Source of the DNA: Chamaea fasciata
Taxonomy: Eukaryota; Chordata; Aves; Passeriformes; Sylviidae
Direction of reading: 5' to 3'
Assembly (NCBI GenBank): GCA_029207755.1
Contig: JARCOQ010000006.1
Coordinates: forward strand, 20,992,890 to 21,056,889
DNA: 64,000 bases
Shown here: piece by piece, positions 1-10,756 of the stretch
Layout of the letters: every line of letters begins with the position of its first letter
Position numbering within the stretch: position 1 is the first letter of the stretch
The notes under the pieces: model-generated
What the model saw: the letters and a program-made list of their open reading frames with translations, nothing else
What the model was told of the DNA's origin: nothing
Databases searched by the model: none
Translations under genes and position numbers: made by a program

Positions 1-748
1 GTATCATGATGTTAATTTAAAGATGACAAAATTTAAAACAATCATCATAAATGCTATTATTTCCAACACTTTAATTATATGTCTTTATAAATTTACTTTT
101 CTTTTCATTTAACCTCGAATTTTATAACTTTTGTGTTCATGTCCAAAAGCTGCTTATATAAATATAAAACAATATTGCAAAATAAAACCCAAGATTTATC
201 TCTCAACAGCAGAAGTAGCCAGTATGGAATATACGGTAAAATAAGTTTTTATGTTTTAATGAAGTTTGTCAAAACACAAAGAATAAGTTTTATTATCAAT
301 AGGAATGTATCAAAAACATGCAGACAATGATAATTTACGTATTATCATTTCAAGTAGTCATTAGTATTGTAAGCATTTTTGATCAATTCTCACAGCTGAT
401 TAAAAAGCATCACTTTTTGCAAGACTAGTAATTGTTGACATGAGCCTCATCAGTTTAGGCTGGTAATAAATACCTCATCTAGTTACACCACCCCTCAGTT
501 TACACTTGTTTATTATTATTATTCAAAGTGAAAAATAGTCATCTCTGGTCCCCAAAGTTTTGTTTCAAAGGACTGAACTAGTAGAGGCAAGTAGAAAAGC
601 TAGATGGAAATCAAAGACGTAGCAGACACAACAGCATGGAGTGGTAGGTGCTGTTCCCAGAACCACAGGAACCACAGTACTCTTCTAATAATATTGCTGC
701 AAAATTGTATTGCTATTACAAGTATTGTAAAATAATGGTGTCAATATT
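1..748. other. AT-rich sequence without a recognisable gene
   Basis: This stretch is AT-rich and has stop codons in all frames. The open frames in it are 65-77 codons long and have no recognisable domain. I see no repeat family, RNA gene or promoter. Its last five bases (744-748, ATATT) are the left copy of the target-site duplication of the adjacent LTR. Confidence 0.7.
744..748. repeat. Left target-site duplication of the solo LTR
   Basis: ATATT stands immediately before the LTR's first base and is repeated identically at 1470-1474, directly after its last base. It marks the integration site. Confidence 0.85.
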
Positions 749-1469
749 TGTCTTGGTTTGGAAAAACAAGTGTCTGCCAGGGAAAGCTGGAGCTTGCATT
801 GGAATGAAGAATGTAAACCCCCTCCTTCCAAATTATCATAATTTTGCAATTAGGGGCTTTCAGGCAAAGATATGGGAATAAGAATAACAGTTCTTTACTA
901 GGAATATTAAAAATACAAATGCAATAGTACAGAAAAACAAGTAAACAACATGAAACAAACAAAAATCCTAGAAACCCTGACAGAGTCAGAAAACTGTTGG
1001 TCAGGGTGTTGGAAGCAGTCTAAATAAGTCTTCCTGGAGTGACAGATGTGGATCTGTTGGAGAAGAGGTGATCTTGTGGAAGGGTCTAGTGGCGGCAAGA
1101 TGGGTCTGGTCTTCCTCTGGGAAATCCATTGGAAAACAGGTTGTCCTGCCGAGCTGAATTTCAGCTTTTCTCCAGGTAAGAATGCTTGGCTCCTTCCACT
1201 GGGTGAAACATCTCACAATGGGATAATGTAATGTTATCAGTCATGTGGTGAGCCTTAACGGCCCATAAACAGAATATATCCCCTGGAGGGAGGATGAGTC
1301 ATGGAAGAGATAAGGAACATTGCTCCACATGGTTTTAACAGCTGGCCCATTAACAGAAGGCACCTGCCCCTTCCCCTCTATAGTTAAAAGACAAAAACAC
1401 CTCTTCAACTGGTTTCAACAGATTTGGAATAAAATCCATGCTTTTGGTTATATATTGCAACCCAAGACG
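749..1469 (-). mobile_element. Solo LTR of an avian endogenous retrovirus (ERVL-like)
   Basis: This 721-bp unit starts TGTCTTGG and ends CCAAGACG. Those are retroviral-type inverted ends, with the last base changed from A to G. It is bracketed by a perfect 5-bp duplication, ATATT at 744-748 and ATATT at 1470-1474, which is the target-site length of ERVL-type elements. Its interior (for example the purine-rich stretch near 840-905 and the block at 1170-1300) matches my memory of an LTR family abundant in songbird genomes. No gag, pol or env sequence adjoins it, so it is a solo LTR left by recombination between two LTRs. I infer minus orientation because the minus strand carries AGTAAA, a variant poly(A) signal, about 140 bases before its TTTCCAAACCAAGACA end. 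Orientation is less certain than identity. The small open frames inside it are chance. Confidence 0.87.
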
Positions 1470-1474
1470 ATATT
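1470..1474. repeat. Right target-site duplication of the solo LTR
   Basis: ATATT is identical to bases 744-748 and directly follows the CCAAGACG end of the LTR. Confidence 0.85.
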
Positions 1475-1512
1475 GTAATAGTAATAGTACTTTTTCTTTT
1501 CTACTATGTGAG

Positions 1513-2870
1513 GCACTATGATACACAGAAAAATTGAATGGCTGGGATTGGAAAATACTTTAAAGATCATCTAGTTACAACCCCACTGCCATGGGCAGGG
1601 TACCTCCCACTAGGACAAGTTCCTCAAAGACTATCCAGCCTGGCCTTGAACATTTCCCGGCATCTAGAATTTCTACGGGCACTTGTTCCCATCATCACCA
1701 TCCACAGAGTAAATATTTTTTCCTAATATCTAAACCCCCTTGTCCTATCACTACATGCCCTTTTCAACAGCCCCTCTCAAGCTTTCTTGTATTCCCCCTT
1801 TATATGCTGAAAGACTGCTATAATATCCCTCTTGATCTTTCTCTTCTGCAGGCTGAAGAACCCCAAGTCTCTTAGCCTGCCTTCACAGGAGAGGTGCTCC
1901 AATCGTATTTCTGGCCCTCCCCTGGACTCACTGCAACACTTCCACATCCATCTTGGGTGTCCTAGAGCTGGACACAGTACTTCAAGTCAGCTCCCAGGAG
2001 AGTGGAGAGGAGGGGAGGAAGCCCCTCTGTCGACTTGCTGGTCATGCTTCTTTTGATGCAGCTCAAGACACAGTGGCTATCTGGGCTGCACGCCTACATT
2101 ACTGTATCATTGCAAGGTTCTCATCCAAAACCCCCAAGTTTTTCTCCACAGGGCAGCTTTCAATCCATTCTCTGCCCAGCCTGTATTTGTGCATGGGATT
2201 GCCCTGATCCAGGCACATGTCTTTACACTTGGCCTTGTTAAAATTGATGAGATTTACGCAGACCCACCTGACAAGCCTGTCAAGGTCCTTTGGATAGCAT
2301 CCCTTCCCTCCAGTGTGTCAAGCTGACCACACAGCTTGATGTTGTCAACAAACTTGCTAATGGTGCACTCAATCCCATCATCCAGGGAACTGACAAAGAT
2401 ATTAAAGAGCTGCAGACCCATACTGATCCCTGAGGGGTGCCACTTTGTCACATCTCTGCCTCTTCTATTTAGGGACAAGGATATCATGCAGGGAAATATC
2501 ATATGCTTCACACAAGTCCAGGTAGATGATATCAGTAGCTCTTCCCTTATGTACTAGTGCTGTCACCCTGTTGCAGGCCATGATTTGATGAGGCATGATT
2601 CAACTTTAGTGAATCCTTGTTGACTGTCACCAGTTCTTATTTTTCCTGTGCATTATCATAGTTTCCAGGAGGATCAGGTCCATGAATGTTTTGGGTACAG
2701 AGGTGAGACTTACTGGCCTATAGGTCCCAAGATCGTCTCTTTTTTTTCTCTTTTTAAAAATGGGGGTTATTTTTCCTCTTTCCAGTCAGTGAAAAATTCA
2801 CTGCATTGCCACAAGCACTTAGATATGGCCAATAGCTTAGGCACTACTGGGGTAGGTAGTGTGGACTCTC
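1513..2870 (-). mobile_element. CR1 LINE retrotransposon, 5'-truncated, minus strand
   Basis: On the plus strand this reads as the reverse complement of an avian CR1. It opens with the degraded tail and the hallmark region after it (gaatggctgggattggaaaa, then the ttaaagatcatct block). It continues through the 3' UTR and into the reverse-transcriptase part of ORF2 (about 2250-2850). The homology fades near 2850-2870, so roughly 1.35 kb of a normally about 4.5-kb element is present, the usual 5' truncation of CR1. Stops and frameshifts show that it is dead. Divergence looks high. The solo LTR lies only about 40 bases from its 3' end. Confidence 0.92.
2254..2511 (-). pseudogene. Decayed CR1 ORF2 reverse-transcriptase fragment
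   Basis: This frame within the CR1 copy still reads as the C-terminal half of the CR1 reverse-transcriptase palm. It includes LFNIF, then DDGIECTISKF and the TLEGRDAIQ stretch that follows the active site in avian CR1. The catalytic box, normally FADD, reads FVDN here (codons at 2341-2352), so the second aspartate is lost. The upstream GVPQG motif is also damaged. The frame is bounded by stops and cannot encode a working enzyme. Confidence 0.85.
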
Positions 2871-3540
2871 CAGTTGGAGCTGCAGCCTTTGCTCTCAGAT
2901 GAGTGCCTCCATTCTGTTTTGAGAACCATGCCAGACATGTGACCTTGGCCTGTGGAGTTGGTCACAGATGCCTGGTTGCTCCATTATGTGTGCTTCATGT
3001 GTCATGTATTCCAAGGTCTCCTATTTATCAGACGTAACAAATAGTTTCAGGTGGTACAAATCAATGAATTGATGGCCCATTATTGTTAAAAGTAAGGGCA
3101 AGGCATATGAGAAAATCTTCCCCTTTCATATATGCAGAAGAACGAGCTGTAAATTGAAAACTCACTATTTATTTTTCACTATTGTTCATGATGTACCTGT
3201 ATGAAAAATTGTGTCAGGTCCATGCCGAGTTAATGTTCACTGGGATATTTCAGAAGTCTCTGACCTAACACTGCTGCTCTGAAGTCAATGAAGCTTTCAC
3301 TACCAACAGAAACAGATCTAGGGCAATGGTGAGTGCTTTAGAAGTTCCTGCATGAGAAGATGCCCAGGGAACCAGCCTGAAGGGTTTGAAACCTACTGTT
3401 ACAAATGATGAAACACCTGGGACTGAACCGCAGGATGAATTTGATGATGGTCATGAAAGAGAAACAGAAAGAGGAAAGACATAATTTACTACCTCAGTGA
3501 GTGTTTTCCTGCACTATAAATTATTATTGAATTATCTGAT
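2871..3540. other. Sequence without a recognisable gene
   Basis: This is moderately AT-rich sequence next to the CR1 breakpoint. A short GC-richer patch at about 2880-3000 does not match any repeat I recognise. No open frame of note, RNA gene or promoter is visible. Confidence 0.6.
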
Positions 3541-3612
3541 ATATGATATTATATTAATGTATTATTATATATTATAGATTAATAATATATTAATGTATTA
3601 TATTATACATTA
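3541..3612. repeat. AT-rich degenerate tandem repeat
   Basis: The tract is almost wholly A and T. The 15-mer atattaatgtattat occurs at 3551-3565 and again at 3587-3601, a spacing of 36 bases, with related TATTAT units between. This looks like a short tandem duplication within a low-complexity region. Confidence 0.7.
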
Positions 3613-6600
3613 TTAATTCTGTTTACAACTTACAGATGTAGACTGAATAGTGAAATATAGCGAGTCTTTGTTAACACATCTCTTAAAGGGGCGGGGGCAC
3701 CTTGTATTGGCATTTTAACTCAAACAAAGGTTAAGGATAGTTAAAACCACATTTCCTTAAGAGATTGGCACACTCTCTGGAAAGATCAGACACAACTTTA
3801 TAAAATAGAACATTTAGATGCAAATAGAAAGCATAAAATAAATGTCTGGATTAGGAACTCTGGTGAACACTGACAGTATTAGTTGAATACAGGTAAAAAT
3901 TATATAGTGCTTAGATTGTGCTTTCATAGACTGCTATAAAATCAGAAAATATACTTCCTATGGTTGAAACTCTTGTTAACAATTATATTGCAATTTCTAG
4001 GTCATTAATGATTCGAATCCTTATTGGACACTAGCAAAACAAACCTCGGCCTAAATTCAGACAACAGAATACCCTCAGGCTTCTCCATGAGACATGTCAT
4101 GATTAAAGAAAAAAATCGTTCAGACATTGATTGCTTTGGTTAAAATTATTGAATGGAGCAGGTTCATTACTAATGGATCACTAGAATATGCATTTACAGA
4201 TGGATTTTTCAGCTGGGTTTAGTCTTTCTCTTCCCTAGGGTAACAAATGCAGCAGCATATATGTGTAAAACAAGAATCCATCTCTTGCGTGAACAGATAA
4301 CAGTACAGTAAAGTGCATAGTGTTTGTGAACAGCTGCTGAAAATCATTAAGCATCCTTGAGTGCTTCCTTATTAGAAAGTTCTACATTTCTTACCATGTT
4401 TTCTTTCTCCTGTTATTCACTAGCTCTTCTGTTTGCTTACTTTATCAGCTAATATCAACTAAGTATTTCCTAACCAGTATTTCTCCTTCCGTGCCATTAT
4501 CCCCTTCTGCTTTGTTTCACTATTTTCTTTTTGTAATCACTTTACTTTTCTATCATTAAGGCTTAGTTTATTACTCTTTCTAGAACTAATTTCCTAAAAA
4601 GGATTTGGCAATTAATCTTCATATGAATGACACTAGATAAATATAACCTTCATTAAAACTTATACTAGGGGAAGGAAAAGAAATTATCTGAAGAAGAGCA
4701 AACAGCAAAATTTCAGGAAGCTGAATAAAGGGATGTGTCTTAAAGGGTTGATTTCTGAGTAAAGTTCTGGACTTGAATTCACATTCTATAAATTTCCAGA
4801 AATTATGTTTGTCAATTAAATCACTGGCAGAAGAATGCAAACATAGTATTTACCTTTGAAATACATCCAAGTGTCCTATGTAGCAAGTGGATCATCATAA
4901 CTTTGTATTGTCATACAGTGATAGAAACTTAGACATGTGATCTATATGTAACCTACACTTGATTTCCAGTCTTTTGGTTTAGAAAAATAGTAAAATTACA
5001 CAAAAATACACTGAAAATACTTCTGTTATCAGAATCAATATTTCAATAATGAAGACTATTATTTTCATTGGTTAAAACCACTAAATCATTAGAGTATCTT
5101 TCCAACTGAATACAGTTTAGGCATTTTACAATTTAGGCTGCTTACTTCAATAATTATATTCACTTTTTTTGGGGGGGAGTTTCCTGCATTGGTTTTCAGT
5201 ATATTAATAATAATTTATAAAGTTTACATTTTTTCATTGTAGTGTTAAATCGCTCCTCAGATTTAGTTAATGCATAATGATCCGGATTTATAGGAAAATA
5301 TTTATGGTATTCTACATAAAAAGAGACATCAAAACGTATCAATCTGTTTTGAGACACAGATTCTACCTTTTAACTTGCTTTCCACAACCCCTCACTCCAT
5401 AAAGTTAGAGCACAGGCTTGTTAGACCCTTTCAGCAACCTATAGAGTTTTATCATGGAGTTATGTTAGAAGTCTCTATATTCCGAATAGCACATCAGAAC
5501 AGGATCTTGATAGTAAAGAGGACAGAATTGGTAGACGTTTACATTATTTTAGCAAAAACCCCCAAACAAATATTTTTGAAATGTGAAAAGATGAAGGTTT
5601 CATGCATCCATAATTCAGGAAAGATAACACTAATGTTGTAAAAGATTAGGCTGCTCAGAAGCAACCATATCACAGACTCCTCAACACAGAAGCCGTGGTC
5701 TAATAACATTGGGTTCTTCAATAGTGTTGCAAGTATGCACGAGTTTGGTAGAAGTCTTACATTTTCAACAAATGAAATCAATAATTTTATGGAAATTTTA
5801 AGTAATAAGGTCATCAGCATGTAGTATGCCCATGATACAGAAATTAATCCCAGACTGTACTTTTACTGTCCTTTAAAATTGATGAGGAGTTTTGAAATCT
5901 ACAAAGAGAATCCCCCAGATTTAGTCAACATTTGAATATATTTGTCTATAATTTTAAAACTGTCTTGAGAAGCAACAGATTTTTCTATAATTGCAAAAAA
6001 TACTACCTGTGAATGGAATAACAAAATATGTTTGATATAGGAATTTAAACAAAAAAAATTACAAAATTTCAGGTGTTTACAACTAATAGGAAGAAAGGTG
6101 CAAAGACATTGCAATTCCAGCATCTGAATTAAAAAGAGCACTAATTTAGATGTACATAGCCTTGCTCATTTTTATCAAGACTTTTCAGCATAAAAGTTTT
6201 CATCCTATAGCCTTTTATAATGAGGCATTCCAGACTCATATAGAGAGGGATGGAGAGAGGAGAAAGAGGAAGTAGAATTAACTGTAATTGCCCCTATTCA
6301 TAAAAAAGAAATAAAAGGAATAAAAAGGAATTAAATATACTCTTTTTTCTAAAAATGATTTTATTTCTTCATTAAATATACGTGTGAAGATCTTTCTAGT
6401 TTTGAACACAGTCTGAAAAGAATTATTGCAGTCCTGAAAAAATTGTGGAGGATCAGTTTATTACCTTGGTGAAGAGTTTAGAAGTACATGAAATAATATG
6501 TGCCCTGAAGAAATTTTATTATATTGTCTTTGATAGATATAAAAGATCTGATTTGTATTTCAATGAGTAGGATTTGTCTTTTAATCGATGAATACAACTG

Positions 6601-9600
6601 CTATACACATTCCCTGAGGCAGTAATTGCCACAGAGAAGCACTTTCCAGCCAAGGAAAGAACTTTAGCAAGGGTGTATCATGTTGACATTATGAACACTT
6701 GTATTAGATTTTGTCAGTAAGTTTGTCCTGTCACAGTTATGATACAGTTTCCATTTTCTTACATTAAAACTGCACATGCTTTAATTCACAGGAATAACAA
6801 AAGAATCATTAATCTACAATTATGGACAAATCTATTCTTAGTGTTTGAAAGGCTCATCAGTCCACAAACATTTGCAACTCTACTGAGCCCTCTTCACAGA
6901 GGCAATTTTCTCAAAGCAAGTATTCCTGTAAGTCAGAGTATTTTGAACAATTTTTATATGGCTATTTTCCAAAAAGTTTAGCTACTGTGTTTGAATACAG
7001 TCAGGATAAATTTTGCAAAGCAAACTAAATCAGTAAAATATTAATTTACTGGTTTTACTCAAGGCCAATTCTTTATCCTATACATGAATTCATGCCAATT
7101 TCTCCAGTTGAAAAGTTGATTTTTCCTTTCGGTAAAAATATTACTGTCCACTTTGCAAAACCATTAGCTTCGTTGTTCATATGCTAGCAACTGTCAGTAT
7201 TGGCTAGACCATTGGAACACAGTAAAAAATAGTCAGATGGCTTTTAAGGAAAATTTGATACTATAGCAGATTATGTTCCCCCTCCATTCTTCCACCACAG
7301 AAGCAAACTGATTATCCTTTGTTACCATGAGTCTCCACCTAAGCAAATTGCCCTTGACTATCCGAGTTAATAAAACATGGTCATCTCATGACCTCTATTT
7401 CAGCAAAGCAATTTATCAAAGTATGGTTTTATGTTGATATGCTTTTCTTTTTGACCTTTACATACAGTCTATTAAGATCCTCCTCAGAAAACTAATCTTA
7501 GTGTTTCAGCATGTAATTTCCATGAACTTCCTTCTTCAAATGTACACCTAGTTACACATATTTAACTTTGAAATCATTGAGGTAATTTATACTGGTTTAA
7601 ATAGTTTTTCATTTTATCATCTTAATGGTACTAACAAAAGCTTAATTATATGAACAGCAGAACCATGGATTCCCTTCAAGTCTAAGAAAAAAGTTTATTT
7701 AGTGTATTTAAATCAGGACTGGAACTCTATAATTTTCTTTACTTTAGTATAGGTTACCTAGTGCATCATACACAAAAAGCAAATGCAGTTGATTTTATAT
7801 AACCTGTTTAAAAAGCTGATTGCACTGCATTGATAGCATAATCCTCTAGAGAAGTGAATCATGCTAGAGAGTCTGTATCTTGTTAGGATTTTCTATACAA
7901 TTTTCTTTCTTTTATGCCTTCAAGACTAATAATATTTTAAATGCAGTAGAAAAACTTCAGAAATATTGTGATTTCATAGAAGAATTAATTTTAGTAAGAA
8001 ATTCCACTGGCTATATCCTTGTAAATTTTTCAACCTATTTTCAATCCCAAACTCAGAGTGGGGAAAAAAAAAGTAACACAAATATTCAAATGAAGGCAGA
8101 ACTGAAGGACAGAGGAGTGCACCATCTTATTAAGAAATAGGATGGAGATATAAGGTGTAAGAAATTAGGACAGCATGATAGGCAAGGAGGTAATTAGGAG
8201 TCTGCAATACAGAGATAGGCAGAAGGTGATAGAAAGGGCAAAAGATAATATACCAGGTGAAAAATGTTATTATATGTACAAGAAAGATGGAGCAAAAGGA
8301 TGAAAAAGGATTAAATTGCACAAACATCTGCTGACTCAGATGAATGTTTCAGCACTGAAAGCTCAAAAAGCAGACTTGAACTAAATAAAAACTAAAATAC
8401 AGATCTAAGAAATTATTTTGGTTTATTTTATTTTGTTATTCTATTTCATTTTGTTTTATGGACTGAGAAAGATCAGATTAGGTGAACTAGAAGAAAGTGT
8501 ACTTTTTTTTTTTTTTTCTGTGATGTACACTTCTTAACTAATGATACTCAGACTTCACTTCTTCTCTTCTTTTTGAAGGGATTATATTTTATCTGCTATT
8601 TAATTCATAAACCTGCATATTCTTGATCAATGATAAGACATAACTAATACATTCTAGCAATCTTTTTTCTGGTAGTACTGTTAACCAGTGCACTAGGAGA
8701 CTTTAGTTTTATTCAGTACTGTATGCAAGTGTCCCGAGTAATTTTGATAGATGTAGCTCCAGGGTGTAAATGGGTCTGAAATTATTTAGACCCAATTACC
8801 TGTGCATTGGGAGCCACTTATTTTAAATTAGGTGATTCTGTTTCATCAAATCCCCAACATAGTGCAAGAATATTACACTAGCAAGATCAAAGACTGTTAT
8901 GAGGTTAGGTATGAAATAGCCTAAATAATAAGCAAAGCATGAAGTTTCCATGTTCTGTCCTTCATACTTGACTGAAATAAAATTGAGCCTCTCATTTGGT
9001 AGTAGAAATGGATTCTCAGTTACCAAAGGACAACATGAAAGGGATTAAAATTTTTTGAAAGCATTAAACAAAATGGAATAGCCAAGTACATACAGCAGAA
9101 TCAATAGATTTTTATGAGGTTAAAGAATGTATTAACTATATAAATATCAATATCAGAAGTATAAGGAATGCTTGGACTGCATGACTTTAACAGACACACT
9201 ACAAGTGACTTCTGACTGACAGTCTGCTCCAGAAAATCGATGTAAATTGTAATTTTGTGCCTATGAATTATACATAGAGACTGATAGGCCAAAGAGATGG
9301 ATATGAAGGGTTTTGTCCAAGATCATGCAGCAGGTGATTGCAGCCAAAGCAAAGGCTTATTGCTCTGACAAAACAGAAGCACAATAAAAAATATTATAAT
9401 GTGTTTGACTTAAACACTCAGTAAATATAATCACTTTGTAACATTACAATAACATTGTAACCAGTAACTATTGTTTAACACTAATAACCTTTTGTAACAG
9501 ACCAAGAATTAAAATAATCCAAACCACAAACAATCTGTAGGAAATCTCTTTGACAGTCATGAGTACCTTATAACACCAATTCCTCAGAAACAACTTCTGA

Positions 9601-10696
9601 AAAGATATCATTGATGTGAACGAGCTAGGATTTTTAATCACAGATTACTCACATTTCAGAATTTTCTCCTCTGTTTGAGTCTTCCAAAATCTTCAGACAA
9701 AATTTCACAGGAATTGATGTAGAGATGCCTTAGATTTTGGTTAATCTATGAATTCCAGGAAAAAATTAAATATACATCTGTCCAAAATATAATAATTTTA
9801 TGTGTGTTAGAAAGATAAAAACATCTAATGGCACAATCATAATTTCTAACATTTTTATAATTATTTAGACAGCGCTATAGTGTAGTAGATCAGGAACTTT
9901 GCAGGATATGACAGGTTACATAATTATGCTACATAAGTTACTTGATCGGAGACTGGAACTGCAATCTTGATACATCAGAGAAGAATAATTTCAGATGGTA
10001 TTCATGGAATTTAATGCATAAAGTTTATACCCTTGGGTAGAAATATTCCTCAAAAACATATAAAATGTTAATAAAAATGAATAACTAACAAGAGGAAGGG
10101 GTTAATGATATTTAAAAACCCAACTGCAATTCTTAATGGAGTCTTCAGTGATGAAATCAATTTTATGTTACATTATAGATCTCAGAAGTTGCTATTTTAG
10201 CTTGGTTCCCTTAAAATGTGTTATATAAGCATAAAAATAATTATACTACTAATAAATGATTATGGAGATGACCTGGATAATGAGAAATTAATTTTTTGTC
10301 CTGTGTCAAAGGATTAACTTTAAAGTATTTCAACACAAAATCAGCAAGCTACAACTGTGTTTTAGCAGGAGATATTCTACAGCAGTAACTCTAAATGGAA
10401 ACACTGATAACCACCTTTGTCAAACAGGTGGAAGTTTCTGTCTTAAATGATACATTATTTTACTCACTAAACAGAAATGTAGTATCCAAATATTATTTCA
10501 AAATTATTATCCATTGCTAATATTTAATGTTTTGGGAATAGAGTTTAACTGAAGAATTGCAAGTTTTGGAAATAATGGTTTAGTCAAACTGCTTCCTTTT
10601 CTTTATGCTGTCAAAGGTCCAAGAACGCAAATTCTTTCTTTCAGGATTTCTGTGCTGTGATATCGAATGGGTTTTGTGCAATATATGCTATGCATC
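3613..10696. other. Long AT-rich stretch without a recognisable gene
   Basis: About 7 kb of AT-rich sequence has dense stops. The open frames (up to 93 codons, at 5539-5820 minus) carry no known domain and appear on both strands alike, so I treat them as chance. Small simple tracts include a T-run then G-run at 5165-5178 and fifteen Ts at 8503-8517. I recognise no transposon, RNA gene, CpG island or regulatory element. Confidence 0.65.
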
Positions 10697-10756
10697 TTTT
10701 ATATATATATCTATATATCTATAGATATATAGATATATAGATATGTATATATACAC
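10697..10756. repeat. TATATAGA microsatellite containing a 36-bp perfect palindrome
   Basis: A mixed (TA)n and (TATATCTA)n tract is followed by its complement (TATAGATA)n. Bases 10704-10739 form a perfect palindrome centred between 10721 and 10722, at the CTATAG hexamer. It could extrude as a cruciform. No gene flanks it. Confidence 0.9.

Noticed and set aside
4009..4021. GATTCGAATCC resembling a tRNA T-loop
   Set aside because: No acceptor stem, D arm or anticodon arm can be placed at the right distances upstream.
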